A stretch of DNA of 64,000 nt from NCBI GenBank assembly GCA_016930595.1, contig JAFGGJ010000039.1:1-64000 (forward strand). Direction: 5' to 3'. Below are positions 1 through 6,690 of the stretch, piece by piece. The notes below the pieces were generated by a model. The model was not told where the DNA came from, ran no database searches, and saw nothing but the letters and a program-made list of their open reading frames with translations. Each line of letters begins with the position of its first letter. The first letter of the stretch is position 1. Origin of the DNA: Planctomycetota bacterium. GTDB lineage: Bacteria; Planctomycetota; SZUA-567; JAFGGJ01. Made by a program: the position numbers and the translations under genes.

Positions 1-156
1 ATCCTCAGTCGGGTATGGAGCAGCGTTTGGGGCCGCCGCCAGCCGCTGATCAGTCTGGTGGGAAACTTCTCGTATCGAAAGAACCTCCAGGTAAGTGGCA
101 AGGCATACGATGACTTCAAACACTACTGCGACAACGCGACCGGCGAGCCATTATAG
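1..156 (+). CDS. C-terminal fragment of an unidentified protein (runs in from the left edge)
   Basis: Frame 1 is open from the first base to a TAG at 154-156, giving 51 residues that end CDNATGEPL. The upstream part lies outside the window. The fragment is basic and aromatic (SVWGRRQP, FSYRKNLQ, DDFKHYC). I do not recognise a family. A transposase or other accessory protein tail is possible given the mobile remnants nearby, but another frame is also open for about 115 bases, so even the reading frame is not certain. Confidence 0.35.
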   Translation: MLSRVWSSVWGRRQPLISLVGNFSYRKNLQVSGKAYDDFKHYCDNATGEPL

Positions 157-532
157 GAAGTGAAGTTGATAATCCCTCATCCTTCCGTTTTGCAGCGAAG
201 AATCAGGGGTGTTCTGGGACAATGAAGGTTTCCGCGAGCATCCGTCGGCAAAGAAGTGTGCGATGGTTACGAAGAGGGTTCACTTCGGGGAGCCACCCTG
301 AAAATTGCGGAATTCCGACTGCCGTCTGGTGAACGCAAACCGCCCGGAGAGACACTTCCTTCTGATTTCGCATATCCCGTTGACGCCAAAGGGTTAGCCG
401 GATATATTCGCAAAGTATGACAATCTCTGTTTCGAGAGCGAGAGTTTGGGGTCCGAACGTAACCCCCATGTTTACGACCGGACCCCAAAGGTGACCGTCT
501 CGAACTTCCAGCGGGATGCGAGCGAATCAAAC
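157..532. other. Gene-poor stretch with a possible gene fragment and a hairpin
   Basis: No convincing complete gene lies here. Frame 1 is open from 220 to a stop at 418-420. From a GTG at 256 it would encode 54 residues containing the plausible protein-like segments LKIAEFRLPSGERKPP and DAKGLAGYIRKV, but I see no clear ribosome-binding site. It may be a decayed or frameshifted gene. The short minus-strand reading frames have no start signal or recognisable sequence. The stretch ends in the hairpin annotated at 445-489. Confidence 0.4.
445..489. repeat. Two-tier inverted repeat (hairpin) upstream of the GNAT gene
   Basis: TTTGGGGTCCG (445-455) is perfectly complementary to CGGACCCCAAA (479-489), an 11-bp arm. 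After a 2-base internal gap on each side, CGTAA (458-462) pairs with TTACG (472-476) around a 9-base loop. The two-tier fold ends 43 bases before the ATG of the acetyltransferase gene. It could be a transcript structure, a transposable-element end or a recombination hairpin. I could not match it to integron core-site consensus sequences. Confidence 0.6.
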
Positions 533-1048
533 ATGATAACTATACGACCAGAGCAACCCGATGACATCGCTGATGTACGCGCAATCAACGAGGCGGCCTT
601 TGGCGAACCAGCGGAGGCGACCATCGTTGACTCGCTTCGTAACGCATGTCCGGATGCGGTCTCTCTTGTCGCGGTAGAAGATGGCAAGATTCTAGGCCAC
701 ATCTTCTTCAGCCCGGTCTTTATATCCAGCGGGCACGGAATCAAAGAAGGCATGGGGCTTGCGCCTATGGCCGTACTGCCGAAGCGACAACGCCAGGGGA
801 TCGGCTCTATGTTGGTTCAGGCCGGAATTGACGCGATGCGTGAACGGAACTGCCCGTTTATCATCGTTCTCGGCCACCCGGAGTACTATCCACGGTTCGG
901 GTTCGTTCCAGCTTCACAGCATGGCCTCTCGTGTCAATGGAACGGGGTTCCAGACGAGGCATTCATGGTGCTGATTCTCGACGATTCAGCTATGGCAGGT
1001 GTATCTGGAACGGCCCGATACCGGGACGAGTTTGACCAGGCAATGTGA
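533..1048 (+). CDS. GNAT-family N-acetyltransferase (YhbS-like)
   Basis: A 171-residue acetyltransferase predicted to move an acetyl group from acetyl-CoA to an amine; substrate unknown. It begins MITIRPEQPDD, the usual GNAT opening. The acetyl-CoA pyrophosphate loop appears as QRQGIG (about residues 86-91). The segment VLGHPEYYPRFGF (about 112-124) is characteristic of the YhbS-type subgroup. The ATG at 533 is chosen because the family start falls here; an in-frame GTG at 446 would lie inside the upstream hairpin and add residues the family lacks. The gene stands alone, flanked by decayed DNA, and resembles the single-gene GNAT cassettes common in accessory regions. It converges on the sialidase-like gene. 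Confidence 0.85.
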   Translation: MITIRPEQPDDIADVRAINEAAFGEPAEATIVDSLRNACPDAVSLVAVEDGKILGHIFFSPVFISSGHGIKEGMGLAPMAVLPKRQRQGIGSMLVQAGIDAMRERNCPFIIVLGHPEYYPRFGFVPASQHGLSCQWNGVPDEAFMVLILDDSAMAGVSGTARYRDEFDQAM

Positions 1049-1150
1049 AAGCAGAGCCAAACGTTGCAGGCGACGCTTGACGGCGCACCCGACGCTTGCC
1101 GCGCTGTAGTCTCGGTTCGTAATGCTGGTCATGCTTCAGCCACTTTCAGT
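1049..1150. other. Intergenic region between convergent genes with a short direct repeat
   Basis: GACGCTTG occurs twice (1072-1079 and 1091-1098) in a GC-rich, partly self-complementary stretch right after the acetyltransferase stop. The layout (single GNAT gene followed by a structured GC-rich spacer) recalls cassette-associated recombination sites, but the canonical core sequences are absent. No clear terminator with a T-tract is visible for either convergent gene. Confidence 0.3.
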
Positions 1151-2425
1151 TCAGTACACCAGTTTGCGAAACTGTTTCACCCGGTGGAAGCTGATCAGGT
1201 TGCCGTCGTGCGGGGTTTTCGCGCGTTCGTCGCCGCTGCGGCTGAGCGCCACCAGGTCGTCTCCGTCGATTGCCATGCTCGCGTAATGGCGCGATGCTTT
1301 CTCGACCGGGCCGGTTGCGACCAGGCCGGCGAAACACCAGTCGATCATGTTCTTCGAGAAATGCAGTTGCAGGCGGCGGCGTTCATTGTTCGGCAGGTTG
1401 TAGCGGTCGTCGGGCATGCATTCAGGACGGATCATGCTGTCGGTGACCTGGGTCGAGAGCAGCCAGTAGAGCTTGGTCACGTCATCGTAGACCACGTGGA
1501 ACTTCATCTGGCCGCCAGGACAGGGGACATAGAGCATGGTCTTGCCGGAGGGTACGGTCTCGAGTTGCGTGACCATCGCGCCGGTGCCGGGTTTGTCGCC
1601 TTGTTCAACGACCTTGGCAATGCAGGCGTAGCCGGTGCCGCCGGTGTGGGCGCGCATCCACAAATGGAAGGTGCGGCCGGTCGGGTCGTGCCAGAGATGG
1701 TCGGGATCGCTGAACTGCACGACGTTCGTCTCCAGCCAGCCCATGGGATTGCAGTGGCGCGTGGGCGTGACCATGACGCCGTGGATCGGGTCGGCGGCAA
1801 AGAACGGCACGCCGAACCAGTCGGGTCGATCCTCGGTCATCACGTCGCGGAAGGTCAGTTCCGAGGCAAAGGTCCAATTCTCATGCGTCGTCAGATCATC
1901 ATGGAGTCGTCCGCGCATCAGGACGGGTGCCATCTCGCCTACGTACCAGCCCCGGATCTCGAAGCGGGTGCGCCGCTCCATAACCAGGTAGACACAGCCA
2001 TTGGCATAGTGAACATTGCACGGTGCCTGGTGCCAGTACTGGCCGTCGGTCAGCTTGGCGGGGGGCGACCAGGTTTCGCCGTTGTCGTCGGAGCGGATGA
2101 TGTGAAGATCGCCGGCCTGGCCGAGAACATAAAGGCTATTGCCGGCCGCAAACGGGCGGGCATGCATGAACGGGAAATCGGCGCGGTGCGTCCAGTTCCG
2201 GCCGCCGTCGTCCGAGGTGAAGACTTTGCCCTGCCAGGACCAGCCCATTTCGCCGCGCTGGTATTTGGGTTCCGGCAGTTTGGCCGCGCCGGGCCCACCG
2301 AGATCGAGCGTGGCCACCAGGCGGCCGCTGTCGAGCCGGGCGATGCCGGGGCTGTAGGCGAAGAGCCGCTGTGGATCGGACGATTCGTAGAGGCTCACGA
2401 AGTCGTTGGCAAGGGGGCGCATCAT
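1151..2425 (-). CDS. Sialidase/BNR-repeat superfamily protein
   Basis: A 424-residue protein of the sialidase (neuraminidase) beta-propeller superfamily. Two Asp-box motifs are clear: SDDGGRNW (about residues 71-78) and SDDNGETW (about 112-119), the SxDxGxxW repeat of BNR proteins. The ATG at 2425 is preceded by AGGAG at good spacing; upstream codons run into the IS remnant and are unlikely to be translated. No signal peptide is evident, so it may be cytoplasmic. Related planctomycete proteins are often annotated as exo-alpha-sialidases without proof, and the catalytic arginine triad cannot be assigned by eye. Hydrolysis of a sugar substrate is therefore inference. It is divergent from the IS remnant and convergent with the GNAT gene. 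Confidence 0.75.
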   Translation of the reverse strand: MMRPLANDFVSLYESSDPQRLFAYSPGIARLDSGRLVATLDLGGPGAAKLPEPKYQRGEMGWSWQGKVFTSDDGGRNWTHRADFPFMHARPFAAGNSLYVLGQAGDLHIIRSDDNGETWSPPAKLTDGQYWHQAPCNVHYANGCVYLVMERRTRFEIRGWYVGEMAPVLMRGRLHDDLTTHENWTFASELTFRDVMTEDRPDWFGVPFFAADPIHGVMVTPTRHCNPMGWLETNVVQFSDPDHLWHDPTGRTFHLWMRAHTGGTGYACIAKVVEQGDKPGTGAMVTQLETVPSGKTMLYVPCPGGQMKFHVVYDDVTKLYWLLSTQVTDSMIRPECMPDDRYNLPNNERRRLQLHFSKNMIDWCFAGLVATGPVEKASRHYASMAIDGDDLVALSRSGDERAKTPHDGNLISFHRVKQFRKLVY

Positions 2426-2455
2426 AGGTTCTCCTGTTCGGCGGGACCAGCGACT

Positions 2456-2616
2456 TGACCTGCCCCCCGGGAATCGGTCCATGGGTTAGTATAGTAGTTA
2501 AGGGCAAAAAGAGCAAGGAGGGGCAGGTCATGGCGAAGAAGCGGAGTGTGGAAGAAATCATCAGGAAGCTGAGGGAACCGAAAGGAATATGCGCATGTTT
2601 GTCACAGCGGCTTTAA
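2456..2616 (+). mobile_element. Left-end remnant of an IS3-type insertion sequence
   Basis: TGACCTGCCCC at 2456-2466 looks like an IS3-family terminal inverted repeat. It is followed by a leader and a truncated reading frame at 2530-2616 that begins like IS3 OrfA. The left repeat has an exact 11-base reverse complement, GGGGCAGGTCA, at 2520-2530, overlapping the ribosome-binding site and start codon. No right end, OrfB or target duplication is visible, so this is a decayed fragment. The family assignment rests on recognition of the repeat and of the first dozen or so codons. Confidence 0.6.
2530..2616 (+). pseudogene. Truncated IS3-family OrfA transposase
   Basis: Twenty-eight codons starting with ATG, encoding MAKKRSVEEIIRKLREP before diverging and stopping at TAA 2614-2616. 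The opening resembles the helix-turn-helix N-terminus of IS3-family OrfA proteins (typically K-R-F-S-V-E-Q-I-I-x-x-L-R-E-A-E). The rest of OrfA and all of the OrfB integrase are missing, so it cannot be functional. A ribosome-binding sequence (AGGAGG) precedes the start but is embedded in an inverted repeat with the element end. Confidence 0.6.
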
Positions 2617-2700
2617 CGCAGCGCACATGTGCAAGATGCTTTACACCGGCTGATTTCCGTGCACAATGGTGGGTGAAGCCGGCGTGCAAGGAGCTAATGC

Positions 2701-3534
2701 ATGGAGATCCTGTTCCTCGGGACCGGGGCTGCGGAAGGGTTCCCGGCGGCGTTCTGTTCCTGCGATGCGTGCCGCAGCTGCCGTGAAGCCGGAGGCCGCA
2801 GCCTGAGACTGCGATCTTCCGTGCTGATTGACGGCGTCCTCAAAATAGACAACGGTCCCGACAGCCTGGCACAGGCGCAGCGCCTGGGCCTGTGCATGGA
2901 TTCCGTCAGGACGATAGTCTATACCCATACCCATCCCGATCACGTAAGCGGGGAAGAAATGTTTCTGCTGGCAAAACCGTTCACCTGGACGCTGGAGCAC
3001 ACGGTGAACATGTATGGGCCGGGCGGAACGTCCGAAGTCATATCCGGCGCATCAATGTACGAGTGGGTGAAGGATGACATTGTGTTCGAGCCGGTGCATC
3101 CGTTCAAGGCCTTCGACACCCCGGAAGGTTACAGTATAGTGCCTCTGCTCGCGCGGCACGTGTCCGACAAGGTGTGCCTGAATCACCTGGTCACTGGGCC
3201 CGACGGCCGGACGCTGCTCTACGCGACCGACAACAGCGGGTGGCCGCCGGAAACATGGAAATACCTCGAATCGGAAAAGCCCGGAATAGACGTAGCCGTG
3301 ATGGAGGGGACTTATGGTACGAAAGCCCCGAAACGCGGAGGTGTGCATCTTGATTTCAACGGCCTGTACGAACACAGAAACCGCATGATGAAAATGGGCC
3401 TGCTGGGAGCGGGACACAGGTTTTACGCGACGCATTTCAGCCACAACGGCTGCGGCACACACGATGAGATGGAAAAACTGCTTGGCGCCGAAGGCGTGAT
3501 CCCGGCGTACGACGGCCTTGTGGTGAAGGTCTGA
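2701..3534 (+). CDS. MBL-fold metallo-hydrolase, PhnP-like
   Basis: A 277-residue metallo-beta-lactamase-fold enzyme, predicted phosphodiesterase or related hydrolase. The metal-binding signature HTHPDH is at about residues 76-81; further conserved positions are ATDNSG (about 179-184) and ATHFSHNG near the C-terminus. Four closely spaced cysteines (C19, C21, C24, C27) match the structural zinc site of PhnP-type cyclic phosphodiesterases. The ATG at 2701 follows an AAGGAG ribosome-binding site with 4-base spacing. No phosphonate genes are nearby, so a role in phosphonate breakdown is not supported; a stand-alone cyclic-phosphate hydrolase is possible. A small membrane-protein gene follows at once and is probably co-transcribed. 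Confidence 0.85.
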   Translation: MEILFLGTGAAEGFPAAFCSCDACRSCREAGGRSLRLRSSVLIDGVLKIDNGPDSLAQAQRLGLCMDSVRTIVYTHTHPDHVSGEEMFLLAKPFTWTLEHTVNMYGPGGTSEVISGASMYEWVKDDIVFEPVHPFKAFDTPEGYSIVPLLARHVSDKVCLNHLVTGPDGRTLLYATDNSGWPPETWKYLESEKPGIDVAVMEGTYGTKAPKRGGVHLDFNGLYEHRNRMMKMGLLGAGHRFYATHFSHNGCGTHDEMEKLLGAEGVIPAYDGLVVKV

Positions 3535-3540
3535 TCGCAG

Positions 3541-3924
3541 GTGGAAGCGTGGCTGGATGTGTTCGGGTGGTTTCTGCTGAGCGCTTTTGCTCTCTTCCTT
3601 ACGTATCCCTCGGCAATGATACTGTGGAAACTGGGCCGCGCCAGTTTTGACTACGGCAGCCTGAGAAAAGAAATTGCGCCTATCCTCGGCGCGGCGGCTT
3701 TTGACGCGTTGCTGATCATGATGCCGGTGGTTGTGATGGGGCTGCCGGCTGGATACGTCGTGATAGCGGCGCTGCCGGCGACCATAGTCATAGGATGGAT
3801 ATACCAGAGGACTCACGGCGACTGGCCGGCGCTGAGGCCCTACCTGTTCGCATTACTTTCACGGATGCTGCTGATAATCGAAATACTGCTATTCATGTAT
3901 TCGGTGGCCGGAGTACCCAGGTGA
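3541..3924 (+). CDS. Small membrane protein of unknown function
   Basis: A 127-residue hydrophobic protein, probably GTG-initiated, starting 6 bases after the metallo-hydrolase stop. About four membrane segments can be drawn (near residues 6-28, 45-65, 68-85 and 103-122). I recognise no family or catalytic motif. Its close linkage suggests co-expression with the upstream hydrolase. The start is uncertain because the ribosome-binding site (AAGGT) is weak and the next in-frame codons offer no better option. Confidence 0.6.
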   Translation: MEAWLDVFGWFLLSAFALFLTYPSAMILWKLGRASFDYGSLRKEIAPILGAAAFDALLIMMPVVVMGLPAGYVVIAALPATIVIGWIYQRTHGDWPALRPYLFALLSRMLLIIEILLFMYSVAGVPR

Positions 3925-3965
3925 CACGTTCGCCGGCATTCTGCAGGCGATAAGAATGGCAGGAG

Positions 3966-4841
3966 CTACAGTCCCAGCAGACGGATGGCGTTTTCACGCG
4001 CTATCTTCGAAAAGACGCTTTCTGTGATGGCGCCGTTCCGACGGAGTTCCAAGAGGTAATCGACGAGCGGAGTGGGGGTGCCTGGTGCGCAGATGTCGGT
4101 GCCGAAGTAGAGCCGGTCCTGGAATTCGTTGAGAAATGCGATGCCGAATTCCCTGTCCCGACTGACGGCGTTGAAGCCGCTGTTGGCCGAGAGATCGCCA
4201 TGGAGATTGGCGTGTCTGCGGAACAGTTCGACGGTACGGCCTTCCGACTCCACCGGGTAGGCCGGATACCCTTTGCGGTCATCGATGTGCCTGAGCGGCG
4301 CCATTTCGGCCCAGAAGACCTGCGAATGCCCGAGGAACACCAGTTCGGGGAACGCGGCGAGGGCGTTTTCGAGAAGGGGCAGGCCGGGTTCATCATAGAG
4401 TCCGTAGGTCCCGCCGATCGAGGCGGCAAGGTGGAAGGTGACCGGCATGTTCCGGGAAGAGCAGTGTTTGAAGAGATTGAGGACAAGCGGATCGTCCATG
4501 CGGAGGTTGGCGGTGATTTCGCCGACCCCTCTGCATCCTGCGGCTTTAAAGAAAGCCAGCATTTCGCCAAGAGGGGCTTCGGGTGAGTTGGTCATCGCCC
4601 GGGGGTCGATATTGCAGAAGGGGATGAAGCGGTCGGGCCAAGCGGCGCAGATATCCAGAACGTCCTGGACGCCCTGGGGGACAAAGACGCATTCAGGGCT
4701 GACGCCGGGGAGGATGACGGCTTTTTCGATGCCGAGGGAATCGCAGCGGCGGATGAGATCTTCCGGCATAGTATAAGCGGGCCCGCCGTTGCGAAGCATG
4801 CCGGGTTTATGCCGGGTATGAACATGAATATCGATAAACAT
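3966..4841 (-). CDS. Amidohydrolase-family (amidohydrolase_2) metal-dependent hydrolase
   Basis: A 291-residue TIM-barrel hydrolase or decarboxylase-like protein of the amidohydrolase superfamily. The metal-ligand motif HVH is at residues 6-8 after MFIDI. FGTDIC near residue 252 supplies the late barrel aspartate, and GHSQVFW lies mid-protein. The ATG at 4841 is used because the HxH strand must start the barrel and GGAGA precedes it; a longer reading overlaps gatA. It starts 13 bases after the gatA stop, so it is likely the last gene of the gatC-gatA operon. The substrate is unknown; members of this group include 2-pyrone-4,6-dicarboxylate and aminocarboxymuconate-type enzymes. Confidence 0.8.
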   Translation of the reverse strand: MFIDIHVHTRHKPGMLRNGGPAYTMPEDLIRRCDSLGIEKAVILPGVSPECVFVPQGVQDVLDICAAWPDRFIPFCNIDPRAMTNSPEAPLGEMLAFFKAAGCRGVGEITANLRMDDPLVLNLFKHCSSRNMPVTFHLAASIGGTYGLYDEPGLPLLENALAAFPELVFLGHSQVFWAEMAPLRHIDDRKGYPAYPVESEGRTVELFRRHANLHGDLSANSGFNAVSRDREFGIAFLNEFQDRLYFGTDICAPGTPTPLVDYLLELRRNGAITESVFSKIARENAIRLLGL

Positions 4842-4854
4842 CAGGAATCTCCGG

Positions 4855-6315
4855 TCAGGGGTCGGCTGTAAGCGGGGCGATGCCCAGGGCACGTTCAAGG
4901 GATGCCGCTGCCTTGAGAACCAAGTCTTCGCGGAATGGGGGGGCCATTATCTGGATGCCGATGGGCAGGCCTGAAGAGTCCAGACCGCACGGCAGCGAAA
5001 CTGCGGGTATGGTGGCGAGGTTGGCGCTGATAGTGAAAACGTCCGAGAGGTACATGGACAGGGGGTCGTTGATCTTCTCGCCGATTCGAAAAGCGGTGGT
5101 CGGGGTGGTGGGAGCGATGATGACGTCGACGTCCTGGAATGCGAGGTCAAAGTCGCGCTTCATGAGGGATCGTACCTGGAGCGCTTTCTTGTAGTAGGCT
5201 TCGCTATAGCCGGAGGATAGAGCGAAAGTGCCGAGCATTATGCGCCGCTTGACTTCGTCTCCAAAGCCATCCCGGCGGGTTTTCTGGTACAGGTCCACGA
5301 GTCCGACAGCCTCCGGAGTCCGGTAGCCGTAGTGTACGCCGTCGTAGCGGGCGAGGTTGCTCGATGCTTCGGCGGTGGCCACCACGTAATAGACGGCTAC
5401 GGCAAACCTGGTATGCGGAAGAGAGATATCGAGCGTGCGCGCTCCCAGCGAAGTGAAAACTTCGGCCGCCGCCCGAACACTCTTTTCGACTTCCGGCTGC
5501 ATGCCGTCGATGAAGTATTCGGCCGGAAGGCCGATCCGCAAGCTTCGGACACCATCATTGAGAAAGGAAAGGAAGTCCGGGACGGCAGTGCTGCTGCAGG
5601 TCGAATCACGGGGGTCGCGCCCCGAAATGACCTTCATGAGAAGTGCGCAGTCTTCCACGGTGCGGCTGAAGGGTCCTATCTGGTCGAGGCTGGAGCCGAA
5701 GGCGATGAGGCCGTAACGGCTTACACGGCCATAGGTGGGTTTGAACCCTACGGTGCCGGTGAGTGCGGCGGGCTGCCTGATGGAGCCGCCGGTATCGCTC
5801 CCCAGCGATACCGGGACCATGGCGGATGCGACGGCGGCTGCCGACCCGCCGCTGGAACCGCCGGGGATGCGGCTGAGGTCGTGGGGGTTGCGGGTCGGCT
5901 TGAAGGCCGAGTTTTCACACGAAGAGCCCATCGCAAACTCATCCATGTTCGTTTTCCCCACAATTACTGCGCCGGCGGAGCGAAGGCGCTCGACGACGGC
6001 GGCGGAGTAGGGGGGGACATAGTTTTTCAGGATGCGGCTGGCGCACGAAGTGGGCAGGTCGGGCGTGGCGATGTTGTCCTTTACGGCTACGGGTACGCCG
6101 GCCAGGGGACCCGGATCGGCGCCGGATGCGACCATCCGGTCTACGGCTTCCGCTGCAGCCATGGCGCCGGCCCTGTCCAGATGAAGGAAAGCATCCACCC
6201 TGGGTTCAACCTGTTCAATGCGGGTAAAGGCGGAAGAAACGGAATCGACGGCCTTGACGTCACCGGACCTTACGAGGCGTGAAATTGCGGAAGCCGATAG
6301 CGTATAGTCCGACAT
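4855..6315 (-). CDS. gatA: Aspartyl/glutamyl-tRNA amidotransferase subunit A
   Basis: A 486-residue amidase that releases ammonia from glutamine for the GatCAB complex, which converts misacylated Glu-tRNA(Gln) or Asp-tRNA(Asn) to the correct aminoacyl-tRNA. The amidase-signature triad is visible: Lys79 (PVAVKDN), cis-Ser154 in PGGSSGGS, and nucleophile Ser178 in LGSDTGGSIRQPA. Length is normal for GatA. It lies 6 bases after gatC, the usual partner order. gatB is not in the window and must be elsewhere if the complex is functional. Confidence 0.97.
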   Translation of the reverse strand: MSDYTLSASAISRLVRSGDVKAVDSVSSAFTRIEQVEPRVDAFLHLDRAGAMAAAEAVDRMVASGADPGPLAGVPVAVKDNIATPDLPTSCASRILKNYVPPYSAAVVERLRSAGAVIVGKTNMDEFAMGSSCENSAFKPTRNPHDLSRIPGGSSGGSAAAVASAMVPVSLGSDTGGSIRQPAALTGTVGFKPTYGRVSRYGLIAFGSSLDQIGPFSRTVEDCALLMKVISGRDPRDSTCSSTAVPDFLSFLNDGVRSLRIGLPAEYFIDGMQPEVEKSVRAAAEVFTSLGARTLDISLPHTRFAVAVYYVVATAEASSNLARYDGVHYGYRTPEAVGLVDLYQKTRRDGFGDEVKRRIMLGTFALSSGYSEAYYKKALQVRSLMKRDFDLAFQDVDVIIAPTTPTTAFRIGEKINDPLSMYLSDVFTISANLATIPAVSLPCGLDSSGLPIGIQIMAPPFREDLVLKAAASLERALGIAPLTADP

Positions 6316-6321
6316 GGCGCG

Positions 6322-6612
6322 CTATTCCACTACTTTCGGCACACGGAAGTGGCTGGCGGCGACATCGGGCGCCCCTCCTAGCGCCAGCAAGGTGCCGATG
6401 CCCGGGACCGGAACGTCGTCCCTCAGAACGTTGTCGTCTTCGCGCGGAGTGTGTTCCATGGGCGGCACGTCGCGCGTGTCGGCTTCATTGAGCTGGTCGA
6501 CATAAGCGACGATATCGGCGAGTTGGCGGGTGAACATGTCGAGTTCGGTATCGGTGAGTTCGATTCGCGAGAGCAGGGAAACGTGCCTGACTTCGGCGGA
6601 ATCAAGCGCCAT
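6322..6612 (-). CDS. gatC: Aspartyl/glutamyl-tRNA amidotransferase subunit C
   Basis: A 96-residue small subunit that wraps around GatA and stabilises the GatCAB complex. The family opening is present (VRHVSLLSRIELTDTE), as are the central FTRQLADIVAYVDQLNE helix and the C-terminal LRDDVPVPG-type segment that contacts GatA. It sits immediately upstream of gatA. There are 78 bases between the bamA stop and this start, which may hold a promoter, but no strong -35/-10 pair is evident. Confidence 0.95.
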   Translation of the reverse strand: MALDSAEVRHVSLLSRIELTDTELDMFTRQLADIVAYVDQLNEADTRDVPPMEHTPREDDNVLRDDVPVPGIGTLLALGGAPDVAASHFRVPKVVE

Positions 6613-6690
6613 GTCGGGATCCTCCGTACCTGAAAGCTGACGAAGGAATGATAACGAAGGAGGCGCGGGTTGTAAAGACGGAGCGCCGCA

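Noticed and set aside
222-332. 36-codon plus-strand frame starting MKVSASIRRQ, superficially like ribosomal protein L36
   Set aside because: The cysteine/histidine zinc pattern and conserved basic core of L36 are missing, and there is no ribosome-binding site.
445-489. Classical integron attC site
   Set aside because: The hairpin is real, but the RYYYAAC and GTRRRY-type core sequences are not present at the expected places.
1064-2458. A 464-codon plus-strand open frame opposite the sialidase-like gene
   Set aside because: Its translation has no recognisable motifs and is the complement of a gene with clear Asp boxes and a ribosome-binding site; high GC favours long antisense frames.
5332-6282. 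A 316-codon plus-strand open frame opposite gatA
   Set aside because: gatA has the full amidase signature; the antisense product is Gly-rich without motifs.
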